Shown piece after piece: positions 1-8,942 of a stretch of 64,000 nt of DNA (positions are counted from its first letter, which is position 1; every line of letters starts with the position of its first letter). The notes below the pieces were generated by a model. The model had not been told where the DNA came from, searched no databases, and worked only from the letters and a program-made list of their open reading frames with translations. Made by a program: the position numbers and the translations under genes. The DNA is from Terrimonas sp937888905 (GTDB lineage: Bacteria > Bacteroidota > Bacteroidia > Chitinophagales > Chitinophagaceae): assembly GCA_937888905.1 (NCBI GenBank), contig CALATA010000020.1, forward strand, positions 73,891-137,890. Direction: 5' to 3'.

Positions 1-145
1 CTACGGCCTGCACCATTACATCGGCGGCGTCATCCTGGGTTATTTCGTTATCGGAATCGTTGTTTTTTTTACAGGAAGTGAAGAGAAGCAGTGTGGCGCC
101 GATGGCAAGGCAGAGCCGGCCGGCGAGGAGTCGTTTTGTTTCCAT
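1..145 (-). CDS. Putative lipoprotein, N-terminal part only
   Basis: The frame opens with ATG at 145 and runs off the left edge, so only 48 residues are visible. They begin with two basic residues and a hydrophobic stretch ending in a lipobox-like L-F-T-S-C, followed by K-K-N-N-D, which is the usual start of a Bacteroidota lipoprotein. The cysteine would be lipidated and the polar tail periplasmic or surface-exposed. Nothing of the functional domain is in the window, so no function can be given. It is transcribed divergently from the large lipoprotein at 320, and the 174-bp gap between them must hold both promoters. Confidence 0.65.
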   Translation of the reverse strand, partial: METKRLLAGRLCLAIGATLLLFTSCKKNNDSDNEITQDDAADVMVQAV

Positions 146-319
146 GGTTGATTTTTTGTAGTTTAAAATGATGTCAGCCTGGTGCCGGTTTGTGCGGTTC
201 GTCCGGCTTCCGGCTAATAGAAGGCAAAAAGAAAGCAACGTTTAACGTGCGGAGAAAAAAAATAGCGGATTGAGGCAACGCCGCGTCCTCCGCCGGTCTC
301 TTACCGGAAACCAACACTT

Positions 320-2110
320 ATGACCCTATTCAGGCTTTTAACCGTAACCCTTTGTTTTTCTTTGCTGATGCTGTCGCTAAATAGCTGTCACAAAGGCTTT
401 TCCGACGAAAATTATCAACCCGATCCGCATCCAAACGATACGATTGTAGACTATATAAGCCGTTCCAGGGCTTCCGTACAAGGTTTTGTATTGGATGAAA
501 ATAATTTACCTGTAGCCGGTGTGCAGGTATGGGCCGATAATAATGCCACCACCACTGACCAGTATGGTTTTTACCAGTTCAACAATGTATTGCTCCCTAC
601 CTCGGGCAGTGCTATCCGTGTTTCCCGTACAGGTTACTATAATGCCAGTCGCGGATTCAGCCTTACGGATAATGGATTTGTGGAGGTGAAACTGATGAAG
701 CGCACGGTTACCGGTACCATCAGTGCCGGTACCGGCGGCTCCGTAACTACCGCAGATGGCGCGCGTGTGGAACTGCCGGCGCAGGGCGTGGTTGTTGCCG
801 CCACCGGCGTAGCTTATACAGGTACAGTGGCTGTATCAGCCAAATGGATCAATCCATCTGCCGATCCCGGATTAATGGCGGCCATGCCTGGTGATGCAAG
901 AGGGTTGAACAAAGACAATAAACTGCGTTTTACTTCATCGCTTGGAATGCTGGTGGTAGAATTGCACGGCGATGCAGATCAGTTGTTGCAGATTGCGAGC
1001 GGCAAAGAAGCCACAATCACTATTCCAATCATATCGTCCCTGCAGAGTCGTGCTCCGGCAAATGTAAGCCTCTGGTCACTGGATGAAAAGAATGGATTCT
1101 GGAAAGAAGAATTCACGGCAACCAAAACCGGCAATAGCTATACAGGCAAAGTAAGTCACTTCAGTTTCTGGGAAGCCGCTACCGGTTTGCCGGTGGTGAT
1201 GCTGAGGGCACGGGTGGTCAACACTGCTGCACAGCCGCTCGTCAACACGCCGGTAATCGTTACACCCACAGGCGTACCCTGGATGGCGGGTTACGGACGG
1301 TTTGGTTATACGGACGCAGCCGGGTATATCAATGCGGTTGTGCCTGCATCGTCCAACCTCGTACTCGATGTAGCCACGCGTTGTGCTACTTCCTTATACT
1401 CTATCCCGGTTACCACCACCACGGCTGATGTAGATCTTGGCGATATCCAGGGAAACCAGGGCCAGGGAGCGGTGACGCTGCAGGGTACAGTAGTGAATTG
1501 TGCTAACAACCCGGTCACCGATGGTTATATTCAATTTTATGATGGTGGGTTCAATCACCGTATTCCTATTTACAATGGCAGCTTTAGTTTCTCGGGCACC
1601 GCTTGTGTAAATACAACAACAAGTTATGTTGTGGTCGACAGGACTACTTCCCGCCAGAGCCAGCCACAAACGATAACGCTGACAGGCCAACACAACCTCG
1701 GAACGCTCAGCGCTTGTGCCGTGAGCAGTATTGCAACGCTGACTTACGAGATTGATGGCGTTAGTTATACGGCCAGCGAGCCTTCCTTACAGCCGGCCGG
1801 GTACCTGCTTACGCCTACTTCGAGCGACTGGACACAGATTTTGATTCACGGCATATCGCCTGACCGTGATTTCAGTTTTCAATTTAATGGCGGTACTGCT
1901 ATTGGTAGCGCTCACTACATAACGGAAGTATTCTGCAAAGGATTTGCGGGTGAAAGAGCCATTGTTACGGTGCCTTTGTCGATCAATATAACTGAATACG
2001 GGAACGTGGGTGGATTTATCAGCGGCAGCTTCAGCGGCCAGATGTTTGATTTTGTGAGTGGTGTACCGTATAACGTGAACTGTCAGTTCCGTGTAAGAAG
2101 AAATAACTAA
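320..2110 (+). CDS. Large lipoprotein with carboxypeptidase-regulatory-like N-terminal domain
   Basis: The 596-residue product starts with a signal sequence and a lipobox (L-N-S-C, Cys about residue 23). Residues about 50-120 look like a carboxypeptidase-regulatory-like (CarboxypepD_reg) beta-sandwich, with V-Q-G-F-V-L-D, 'G-V-Q-V-W-A' and 'T-D-Q-Y-G-F-Y-Q-F' all present. A second similar segment starts near residue 295 (R-A-R-V-V-N). The rest is beta-rich, Thr/Gly-rich and unrecognised. It is probably a cell-envelope surface protein. The sigma factor gene begins 51 bp downstream on the same strand, so co-transcription is possible. The function is unknown; the lipoprotein and domain calls are fairly firm. 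Confidence 0.8.
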   Translation: MTLFRLLTVTLCFSLLMLSLNSCHKGFSDENYQPDPHPNDTIVDYISRSRASVQGFVLDENNLPVAGVQVWADNNATTTDQYGFYQFNNVLLPTSGSAIRVSRTGYYNASRGFSLTDNGFVEVKLMKRTVTGTISAGTGGSVTTADGARVELPAQGVVVAATGVAYTGTVAVSAKWINPSADPGLMAAMPGDARGLNKDNKLRFTSSLGMLVVELHGDADQLLQIASGKEATITIPIISSLQSRAPANVSLWSLDEKNGFWKEEFTATKTGNSYTGKVSHFSFWEAATGLPVVMLRARVVNTAAQPLVNTPVIVTPTGVPWMAGYGRFGYTDAAGYINAVVPASSNLVLDVATRCATSLYSIPVTTTTADVDLGDIQGNQGQGAVTLQGTVVNCANNPVTDGYIQFYDGGFNHRIPIYNGSFSFSGTACVNTTTSYVVVDRTTSRQSQPQTITLTGQHNLGTLSACAVSSIATLTYEIDGVSYTASEPSLQPAGYLLTPTSSDWTQILIHGISPDRDFSFQFNGGTAIGSAHYITEVFCKGFAGERAIVTVPLSINITEYGNVGGFISGSFSGQMFDFVSGVPYNVNCQFRVRRNN

Positions 2111-2161
2111 GTTGCTGCCGAAACCAAAACCAACTGTTTAACCAAGATCCTAACCGAGTCC

Positions 2162-2701
2162 TTGACAGAAGAAAATATAATAAAAGGGTGCATCCGCGGG
2201 CGGTCTGACTGCCAGCGGATGCTGTTTGACAGGTATGCAGGAAAACTGATGTCCCTGTGTCAGCGTTATGCACGGGATTATGAGGAGGCGCAGGACTTTT
2301 TACAACTGGGATTCATCCGCATATTCGAATACCTGCACCAATATCGCGGTGAAGGAAGTCTGGAAGGATGGATGCGCAGGTTGGTGGCAAGAGTGGCGAT
2401 ACGCGAAATCAGCAAACGCAAATGGCACCTGGATGAATCATCGATACCGGCAGCACAGCAGCCGGTGGAAGATCCGGCGGTGTGGTCCAAAATCTCGGAA
2501 GAAGAAATACACCGGCTCATTTGTAAACTGCCGGAAGGGTACCGGCTGGTGTTCAACCTGCATGTAATAGAAGGATATAGTCACGAAGAAATAGGAGAGT
2601 TATTGTCAATACAACCCTCCACATCAAGATCGCAACTATTGAAAGCAAGACGCCTGTTGCAATCGCTTATTAGTAACCAAATGAATTGTGTCAAAGTATG
2701 A
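2162..2701 (+). CDS. RNA polymerase ECF-type sigma-70 factor
   Basis: The 179-aa protein has the two-domain layout of ECF sigma factors. Region 2 covers about residues 10-90 (F-D-R-Y-A-G-K-L, A-Q-D-F-L-Q-L-G-F-I-R-I-F and G-W-M-R-R-L-V-A). Region 4 covers about residues 110-170 (L-P-E-G-Y-R-L-V-F-N-L, then E-G-Y-S-H-E-E-I-G-E-L-L as helix-turn-helix). It would direct RNA polymerase to a specific promoter set. The only plausible start is TTG at 2162: the frame is open back to the stop of the previous gene but contains no ATG. Its TGA overlaps the ATG of the next gene (ATGA, 2698-2701), implying translational coupling. The downstream protein has an N-terminal membrane segment and may act as its partner or anti-sigma; that is inference. 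Confidence 0.88.
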   Translation: MTEENIIKGCIRGRSDCQRMLFDRYAGKLMSLCQRYARDYEEAQDFLQLGFIRIFEYLHQYRGEGSLEGWMRRLVARVAIREISKRKWHLDESSIPAAQQPVEDPAVWSKISEEEIHRLICKLPEGYRLVFNLHVIEGYSHEEIGELLSIQPSTSRSQLLKARRLLQSLISNQMNCVKV

Positions 2702-4137
2702 AGCACGAATCCTTTGATGAATGGATGCGGCAGAAGGCCGGAGCCCATGAGGCGCCTGTGCCCGCCGATGCGTGGGAAAAGATTGCCGGGAAGAAAAAGA
2801 AACGGCGACGCTTTTTGATCTGGTGGTGGATTCCGCTGGCAGCGGGGATAATGGTGCTGGGTTACGGCACCTGGCGTTATACAGGTATAACCAGGGGTGA
2901 TAAACAAATTGCGACGGCAGACAAAAAAAATAACGATAAACAAAAAGCGGGCACAACCGGCTTGCAGGACAAACCAACAGTGACGGTTAAGCAACAACAG
3001 GCAATGCTTGAAAAACAGCCGGCACAAACCTCTGACAATAATCATAGCGAAAGAGATATAGCAACAGCCGTACCCGGCGAATTTGCAAAAGGAAAAACAG
3101 CGGGTAAAAAGACGATTCAAAAGAAAGTGGTAAACCGGATTGGAAGTAATAAAACGAATGATCCCGCGACTATCGTAAAAGCACCGCTGAAAGAAATAAC
3201 AGATGCAACTGAAAAAGCGCAAACAGCGCTTCTTCCCGAAGATAAACGCAACAACAGAGATACTGTTTCGATTCAAAAAATGCCGGAAGAGCGTGTTGGG
3301 CATGATGTTGCCACAATAAGCGCACCGGAAGCCGCTGTAGTCAAAGAATGGACAATTGACTCCGTATATCTGCAACCGGAAAACCTTGCGACCGCGGTTG
3401 CGGCAAAGCGTCGTCAGACTTATTTCGCCGAGTTGTACGTTTCACCTTTCTTACCATTTCAGCAGGTGACACAAAATAAAGTAAGTCGTGTGCAGGAAAT
3501 GCCGTTGATGAAAAACGAATTCGTCTCCTCCCGTATTCACTCGAAACCGCAAATGGGTTGGAGTGGAGGAATAAATGTAGGGAAACAACTTAACGCACGC
3601 TGGCAATTGATGACGGGTGTGCAATACTCAACCTTCAGTGAAAAAATATCGATGGAAGGCCGTGAGGTCATTACGCACTATAACATCGTACAGCGAATGG
3701 TCAGTCAGCCTGGTGGGCCGGTGCTGGTGAATGACACGGTAGAAAGTTATGAATATGGCACAAGACAAATAGAGGCGTTGAACCGGTATCAGACCTGGAG
3801 CATACCGTTAATGGCGGGATACCGGTTGATGGATAAACGGGGAGTGTCCTTGCAATTACAGGGTGGGGTGGTTGTGCATATAGCGCGGAGATACCAGAAC
3901 AATATTGTTGGCGAATTTAATACGGATGATGCGGGTAAGCGTAGCAGCGCTGCTGTTGCGCAGGGGCTTGATCTGCATGCGGGCATGCGGTTGATGCTGC
4001 ATCCGCGGTCGCGGTTGCGTGTGTTTGCTGAGCCGGCTATCAGGTACAGCATAATGCCGACGCAGACAAGCGATATGTTCGAGCGCAAACGCCTGCATCA
4101 GCTTGGATTGTCGTTGGGTTTGCAATATGGGTTTTGA
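2698..4137 (+). CDS. Membrane-anchored protein with C-terminal PorT-like outer-membrane barrel domain
   Basis: The start is taken as ATG 2698, which overlaps the sigma factor stop; the product is about 479 residues. A short cytoplasmic head (D-E-W-M-R-Q-K, then a basic K-K-K-K-R-R-R) precedes one transmembrane segment at about residues 40-60. A Lys/Thr/Gln-rich linker follows to about residue 230. The C-terminal ~250 residues show alternating hydrophobic strands (Y-F-A-E-L-Y-V-S-P-F, W-S-G-G-I-N-V-G-K) and the protein ends in Phe, as BAM-assembled barrels often do. This architecture accompanies ECF sigma factors in related genomes and could transmit an envelope signal to the sigma factor. The role is inferred from context only. 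Confidence 0.7.
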   Translation: MKHESFDEWMRQKAGAHEAPVPADAWEKIAGKKKKRRRFLIWWWIPLAAGIMVLGYGTWRYTGITRGDKQIATADKKNNDKQKAGTTGLQDKPTVTVKQQQAMLEKQPAQTSDNNHSERDIATAVPGEFAKGKTAGKKTIQKKVVNRIGSNKTNDPATIVKAPLKEITDATEKAQTALLPEDKRNNRDTVSIQKMPEERVGHDVATISAPEAAVVKEWTIDSVYLQPENLATAVAAKRRQTYFAELYVSPFLPFQQVTQNKVSRVQEMPLMKNEFVSSRIHSKPQMGWSGGINVGKQLNARWQLMTGVQYSTFSEKISMEGREVITHYNIVQRMVSQPGGPVLVNDTVESYEYGTRQIEALNRYQTWSIPLMAGYRLMDKRGVSLQLQGGVVVHIARRYQNNIVGEFNTDDAGKRSSAAVAQGLDLHAGMRLMLHPRSRLRVFAEPAIRYSIMPTQTSDMFERKRLHQLGLSLGLQYGF

Positions 4138-4150
4138 TAGGATTTTTAAA

Positions 4151-4188
4151 ACAAGCCCATGTTGGTCTCCAGACCAACATGGGCTTGT
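4151..4188. repeat. REP-like palindrome, 18-bp arms
   Basis: Perfect inverted repeat with 18-bp arms (4151-4168 and 4171-4188) around a CC centre. The core is TTGGTCT-CC-AGACCAA. It lies 13 bp after the stop of the preceding gene, so it may also act as that gene's transcription end. It belongs to the palindrome family spread around the transposase at 4439-4960. Confidence 0.85.
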
Positions 4189-4266
4189 AAGGAGCGTGCA
4201 TAAATGCATTGTGAAGGCCACATCTGTTCGGAAGATTTTATAACCTGTCAATCCGGCACCACGCCA

Positions 4267-4288
4267 CCGTTGGTCTCCAGACCAACGG
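4267..4288. repeat. REP-like palindrome, 10-bp arms
   Basis: Inverted repeat with arms 4267-4276 and 4279-4288 and a CC centre. It has the same TTGGTCT/AGACCAA core as the copy at 4151 but shorter arms and different flanks, so the core is the conserved part. Confidence 0.8.
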
Positions 4289-4344
4289 ACCTGCTCATCC
4301 TTGAGTTACGTACGAAGTTGACCTAACCTATCCAAGAAACCGGA

Positions 4345-4372
4345 CTCTTGTTGGTCTGAAGACCAACAAGGG
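4345..4372. repeat. REP-like palindrome, GA centre
   Basis: Inverted repeat with perfect 11-bp arms 4347-4357 and 4360-4370 around GA, extendable outward with a T-G wobble. It carries the core TTGGTCT/AGACCAA and is the last copy before the transposase start. Confidence 0.8.
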
Positions 4373-4438
4373 AACAATCACTTTATCCCACCGTTTAAAA
4401 CTCATTGCTCAAAGTTGGCACGTCTTTACCTTGGCTGT

Positions 4439-4960
4439 ATGCCAGCTATCATTACAGAATACCCCTGTTTTTTTACAGCATCTGTTTGGAAACACCAGTT
4501 TCTGTTCGCCAACTGTCAATACAAAGACATTGTACTCAACAGCCTGCGATTTCTTTGTGCAAAGCAGCGCATCCGCCTTTTTGCATTTGTAATAATGTCA
4601 AATCATATTCACCTGATCTGGCAAATACTGCCAGGGCATAGTCATAATGCCGTACAACGGGACTTTTTAAAGTATACAGCACGTCAGATGCAGAAAGATC
4701 TGACAATTAATAATCCGATGTTTCTGAAAAAACTCAGGGTAGATAAAGCCGATCGCAAATACCAGTTCTGGCAACGCAATGCTTTATCTACTGAATTAAG
4801 ATCGAAACACGTATTCGATCAGAAGCTCAATTATATTCATCAAAATCCTGTTAAGGCGGGGTTATGTTCTTTACCTGAGCAATATCATTATTCTTCAGCA
4901 GCATTTTATCAGACGGGCGTTGATGTCTTTGGTTTTTTGACACATACTGCGGATTGGTAG
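4439..4960 (+). CDS. REP-associated tyrosine transposase (RAYT, Y1_Tnp family)
   Basis: The 173-residue protein has the HUH/Y1 signature of IS200-like and REP-associated transposases: H-I-H at residues 56-58 (within M-S-N-H-I-H-L-I-W) and the catalytic tyrosine at about 132 in N-Y-I-H-Q-N-P-V-K-A-G-L. Such proteins nick single-stranded hairpins. ATG 4439 is preferred; a TTG at 4415 in the same frame would add eight residues that the family does not need. The gene is single, not bounded by IS ends, and surrounded by seven palindromes with a shared core at 4151-5252, the expected arrangement for a domesticated RAYT and its REP sequences. The length and all key residues are intact, so it may be active. 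Confidence 0.9.
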   Translation: MPAIITEYPCFFTASVWKHQFLFANCQYKDIVLNSLRFLCAKQRIRLFAFVIMSNHIHLIWQILPGHSHNAVQRDFLKYTARQMQKDLTINNPMFLKKLRVDKADRKYQFWQRNALSTELRSKHVFDQKLNYIHQNPVKAGLCSLPEQYHYSSAAFYQTGVDVFGFLTHTADW

Positions 4961-4961
4961 A

Positions 4962-4985
4962 TTCGTTGGTCGGGAGACCAACGAA
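4962..4985. repeat. REP-like palindrome, inverted orientation
   Basis: Arms 4962-4971 and 4976-4985 flank the asymmetric centre GGGA. This is the exact reverse complement of the TCCC-centred core found in the three copies at 5016-5252, so this copy points the opposite way. Its first base lies just after the transposase stop codon (4958-4960). Confidence 0.85.
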
Positions 4986-4990
4986 GGCGT

Positions 4991-5258
4991 GTTGTGTGTG
5001 TGAAAGTGAGAAGCCCTTGTTGGTCTCCCGACCAACAAGCACCTGTAGACGGTGCACAAATGTGTAAGAAAAAATCTCGTAGGTTGAGGAAAAGAAAGCA
5101 TGTTGTGTGAAAGTGAGAAGCCCTTGTTGGTCTCCCGACCAACAAGCAACTGTAGACGGTGCACAAATGTGTGAGAAAAAATCTCGTAGGTTGAGGAAAA
5201 GAAAGCAGTTGTGTGAAAGTGAGAAGCCCTTGTTGGTCTCCCGACCAACAAGCACCTG
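4991..5258. repeat. Tandem ~107-bp units, each with one REP-like hairpin
   Basis: Hairpins at 5016-5039, 5123-5146 and 5229-5252 are identical (10-bp arms, TCCC loop) and lie 107 and 106 bp apart. The intervening sequence is also nearly identical: a lead-in GTGTGAAAGTGAGAAGCC, then CACCTGTAGACGGTG and an A/G-rich tail. This is a BIME-like amplification of REP plus flank next to the transposase. All six frames across it give only repeat-encoded junk peptides. Confidence 0.85.
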
Positions 5259-5541
5259 CAAGCAGCGCCCAAAAAACCGCTTTGATCTGTAACCGGGGTG
5301 CCACAGCGAGCACCCGCCCGAAAAAAAGAATCTATACCTTTTCTCAAAAAATATTTCTTTCTTATATAACAAACGCTGAAAACCAACGTTTCTGGTTTTT
5401 GAAGTGAGTTTGCGTGCGCGGAGTATAATCTTTTTATTAATAAAATAAAAAACGTTAAAAGCCGTGTGCGAAATATAAAAATTATGCATCTTAGCATTAC
5501 GAGCACTTTTTTTCAAAACCGACGAACCAAACCACCGTCCA
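5259..5541. other. Intergenic region upstream of the RHS operon
   Basis: No coding region seen. There is a GGGTGC/GCACCC hairpin at 5296-5315 without a T-run on the plus strand, and an AT-rich stretch at 5420-5490 that is the likely promoter region of the operon beginning at 5542. No convincing TAnnTTTG box was found. Confidence 0.4.
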
Positions 5542-7812
5542 TTGCACCACCACCAACCAACAACGCTACGCGTGTGCCTACTCGTGTGCGCCTGCTACTT
5601 TTACCTGGTAGCAAGTGCGCAGCAAGGCGATAGTATTGGTGCTTCCCGTTACTGCAAACAATTACCTTTCACCACTGCAGAAGCTGTTTCCTCTTCCTGG
5701 ATGGTACCAGCCTCAACGCCCCGGCAACCGCTGTTTCAGGTACACGGCGACGTGATGTACGACTATATGTATCGCTCATTTGTTGATACACCTTATTACC
5801 AACGTGGATTATCTCAACATACCATGCAGGCTAATCTGCAGATCGTTTACAAGGATCATCTGCCAACGCGTATCGTGATCCGGCAGCGGATAAGCAACTC
5901 ACCTTTTTTCAGGGATCGGTTTGATCTTAATCTCGGCTTCACGGATAAAATGGTCATGAACCGTATCCGACAACGGCTGGCCGCAGATGCACAGCGTATG
6001 ATTACCGGCAGGCTGGATAGCCTGAGAGTTTTACAGACAGCATTACGCTCAGCAGTTGAGGAGTACCGTAATAAAGCTAACGGCTTACGTAAACAACTCG
6101 ATGACCCTTCAAAATATGCAAGTCTCGTTCAGACACGCGAGCGGTTTATCGAATCCCGCGTGAAGGCAATGGCGGCTGAAGAACAACAGCAGGCACCTGA
6201 TATCGAAGCATTGAAGCGCAGGGTGATGAAGCAGTACGACTCGTTGATTCAACAAGGCCTTTCATTTTTTGCCCAAGATACGGTAACGTACCCGGAAATT
6301 GCCGCTTTGCAGCGCCTGAAGGATAGCCATCAGCAAATGGAACAAAAGCTTGACAGTGCATCGCAGCAATTAAAGCAGGTACAGGAGGCATTGAAAAGAA
6401 ATGAGCAACTCGCACGGCAGGCTGTTAATGGCATCCGCGACCAGGCCTCCCTGGAAAAATACCTGAAAGACAATCCCGAAATGGCCGGTTCCGTGCCGAA
6501 GGGTTGGCGTTCATTGATGGCTGTCAAAAATGTGGGTATCGGAAGGAGTTGGGTCGATTATTCCGAACTCACCATTAAAAATATTTCGCTGACAGGTGCG
6601 CACGCAGAACTGAACCCGGGCAATCTGTATGTCGCGGCAGGCGCAGGACGTGTCGATGCACGCTACCGCGATTTCGTGGTGGCCAACCGCAAACGCATGC
6701 CTGCGCAATCCTTACAGTTTGTGCGGGTAGGGTGGGGCAAAAAAGAAGGAAACAATATCATTTTTACCTACTACGGCGGAAAACGTGCACTCGTAAACTT
6801 CCTGACCGACAGCGCAGGCACTACAGCCACACCCCGGAATAAAATAATGGGGCTGTCCGTGGAAAGTCAATTAAAGCTCAACGAACACCACAGCCTTGTA
6901 TTAGAGATCGCCCGTTCTTCATTCAGTCCCACTGCCGGTACAGAGAGACAACCTGCTTATGGCAAACAATTATTCAATGTCAGCGAGCGCAGTAATGAAG
7001 CTTACGCGTTGCGCTGGCGCAGCCATTTTCCGCAGACATTTACAACGGTTGATGCGTTCTATCGAAAATCAGGTGAACGTTTTCAATCCTTCAACCTGCA
7101 GCCGGTCAATTCGCAGCAGGAAGCGTATGCGGTCAAATTGAAACAACTGTTCTGGAAAAAACAATTGCAGGTGGAGGCCGGATTGCGCAAGAATGATTTT
7201 TCTAATGCTTATCTCAATCCTGGTTTGCAAAGTAAAACGGTTTTTAAATCGATCATGGCTACCGTGCGAATACCGAAATATCCGGTACTGACGGTTGGCT
7301 ATTATCCAAGTTCGCAACTGACGTTGCTCGATAACCAGGTGTTGGTAGAGAATCAATACAACACGCTTACCGGTATACTTTCTTATGCCTGTCGCCTGAA
7401 GAATACCGGCATGGCCACCAACATTTCGTACTTACGTTTTTATAACCAACCGGGCGATACCTCATTCATTTATTATAATGCAACAAGCTGGTCGGTTAAT
7501 CATTCTTTTTTTCTGAAGAATCTCCAACTGCAATCGGGCTTTTCTTATGCCGGACAAGAGGGATTGAAAGTGACTACCTGGGAACAATCGGCCGCTTATC
7601 AGTTGAAAGACTGGTTGCAGTTACAGGGAGGATTAAAATACAATCGGGTACAGCCGCAGCAGGAATTGTGGGGTGGAACGGGTGGACTGACGATTGCCGT
7701 AAAATGGTTGGGAAGAATACAGTTTTTATATGAGCGCAGTTACCTGCCGGGCAGCCGGCGGCAACTGTTGCCGATGGATATGGGAAGAGTAAATTTTTAC
7801 CGCACTTTTTAG
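5542..7812 (+). CDS. Secreted coiled-coil / outer-membrane barrel protein, first gene of the RHS operon
   Basis: The 756-residue product reads from TTG 5542; no in-frame ATG lies upstream, and this start gives a good signal peptide (V-C-L-L-V-C-A-C-Y-F-Y-L-V-A-S-A-Q). Residues about 55-130 are beta-rich, about 150-320 are strongly helical and charged (probable coiled coil, Q/K/E/R-rich), and about 340-756 form many alternating strands ending in N-F-Y-R-T-F. The terminal Phe and strand pattern suggest an outer-membrane barrel with a periplasmic coiled coil. The family is not recognised. It lies 28 bp before the next gene and heads the operon that encodes two giant YD-repeat proteins, so a role in their export or anchoring is plausible but unproven. 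Confidence 0.72.
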   Translation: MHHHQPTTLRVCLLVCACYFYLVASAQQGDSIGASRYCKQLPFTTAEAVSSSWMVPASTPRQPLFQVHGDVMYDYMYRSFVDTPYYQRGLSQHTMQANLQIVYKDHLPTRIVIRQRISNSPFFRDRFDLNLGFTDKMVMNRIRQRLAADAQRMITGRLDSLRVLQTALRSAVEEYRNKANGLRKQLDDPSKYASLVQTRERFIESRVKAMAAEEQQQAPDIEALKRRVMKQYDSLIQQGLSFFAQDTVTYPEIAALQRLKDSHQQMEQKLDSASQQLKQVQEALKRNEQLARQAVNGIRDQASLEKYLKDNPEMAGSVPKGWRSLMAVKNVGIGRSWVDYSELTIKNISLTGAHAELNPGNLYVAAGAGRVDARYRDFVVANRKRMPAQSLQFVRVGWGKKEGNNIIFTYYGGKRALVNFLTDSAGTTATPRNKIMGLSVESQLKLNEHHSLVLEIARSSFSPTAGTERQPAYGKQLFNVSERSNEAYALRWRSHFPQTFTTVDAFYRKSGERFQSFNLQPVNSQQEAYAVKLKQLFWKKQLQVEAGLRKNDFSNAYLNPGLQSKTVFKSIMATVRIPKYPVLTVGYYPSSQLTLLDNQVLVENQYNTLTGILSYACRLKNTGMATNISYLRFYNQPGDTSFIYYNATSWSVNHSFFLKNLQLQSGFSYAGQEGLKVTTWEQSAAYQLKDWLQLQGGLKYNRVQPQQELWGGTGGLTIAVKWLGRIQFLYERSYLPGSRRQLLPMDMGRVNFYRTF

Positions 7813-7840
7813 TAAGCGTGGTGTAAACTAAAACCGAAGC

Positions 7841-8938
7841 ATGAAAAGAAAATTACTGGCCGCGTGGCTGGTGTTGCTCCTTACGGGTAGCGCCGCGTTG
7901 TCCCAGGTACAGATCCAGGGTACGTTACCGGCCGTCGGTCTGGTGCAAAAAAATCAACTGTGGAACCTGGTGCTGGTGAACGGCACCGCGCAGGACATGA
8001 ACGGCGTGGTGGAACTGACACTCCGCGACCGCAGTACGGGTCTTGAGCTACTGACGGCTGTTACCAATTCCTTCCTCCTGAAAAAAGGAGCCAATACTGT
8101 TAACGTCAATAGTTTTTCACCGGTACAATACAACTATACAGGTATGCAGCCTGACAACACCCTGAATGGTTTGTTGCCAGCGGGCTCGTATTCGGCTTGT
8201 TACTCCTACGTGTATTTCCAATCGGAGAACTCGGAGACTTTATCACAGGAATGTTTTTCATTCGACATTGAAGCGTTGAGCCCGCCGATGCTCATTTACC
8301 CGACAGATAGTAGTGTATTGGATCAGGCGCCTGCACAATTTACGTGGACACCACCGGCGCCGGCTGCTTTGTTTCCCGTATTGCAATACGATTACTTTCT
8401 CGTGGAAGTGCGCGAAGGGCAGCGGGCAGCAGAAGCCGTACAGGAAAACCTGCCCATCTATCATACCGCCAACTGGAGCAACAACATGCTTGCTTACAGT
8501 GCGGCAATGCCATCACTTGAAAAAGGAAAATGGTATGCGTGGCAGGTGATCGCGCGGGATGGCCGCCAGTATGCCGGTAAGTCGGAAACATGGGTATTCT
8601 CGATTCGGGAGAATGCACCGCCCGGTACCGATTCTTCAAGAATCAGTTATTCAATGCTGGCAGGCGACGGTCAGTCTGCCCCCTATATCCATGTTGCCAC
8701 GAATCAGTTGTACCTGAAACATGTATCACGCACCGGGAATTATGAAGGACAGATACAGATTCGCGATGCACAAGGTAAAATCGTGCAGCAGGAAAAACAA
8801 AGCATAGTGTATGGAGACAATTACCTGCGCATAAAACTGAAAGCAGGTATTACGGGTGGACAGGTTTACACGATTGAACTGATCACGCCGGCAGGTAAAA
8901 CACACAAAGCCTTATTCACTTTAACAGCACAAAACTAG
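7841..8938 (+). CDS. Secreted protein with fibronectin type III-like domain
   Basis: The 365-aa protein has a clear signal peptide (M-K-R-K-L-L-A-A-W-L-V-L-L-L-T-G-S-A-A-L-S-Q). Residues about 25-145 form a beta domain. About residues 150-255 look like an FN3-type module: S-P-P-M-L-I-Y-P-T-D, F-T-W-T-P-P and W-Y-A-W-Q-V-I-A-R-D-G are typical strands. A short third beta region closes the protein. FN3 modules usually mediate binding at the cell surface. The ATG of the 2332-aa gene lies 4 bp after this stop, so the two are almost certainly co-translated. The partner and exact role are unknown. Confidence 0.75.
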   Translation: MKRKLLAAWLVLLLTGSAALSQVQIQGTLPAVGLVQKNQLWNLVLVNGTAQDMNGVVELTLRDRSTGLELLTAVTNSFLLKKGANTVNVNSFSPVQYNYTGMQPDNTLNGLLPAGSYSACYSYVYFQSENSETLSQECFSFDIEALSPPMLIYPTDSSVLDQAPAQFTWTPPAPAALFPVLQYDYFLVEVREGQRAAEAVQENLPIYHTANWSNNMLAYSAAMPSLEKGKWYAWQVIARDGRQYAGKSETWVFSIRENAPPGTDSSRISYSMLAGDGQSAPYIHVATNQLYLKHVSRTGNYEGQIQIRDAQGKIVQQEKQSIVYGDNYLRIKLKAGITGGQVYTIELITPAGKTHKALFTLTAQN

Positions 8939-8942
8939 CAAT

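Noticed and set aside
4991..5258. CRISPR array
   Set aside because: Whole ~107-bp units repeat, including what would be spacers; hairpins belong to the REP family and no cas genes are near.
4851..5516. Minus-strand open frames over the REP units
   Set aside because: Three frames are open because of the repeat; each gives the same repeated peptide around C-W-S-G-D-Q-Q-G-L, and they overlap the transposase end.
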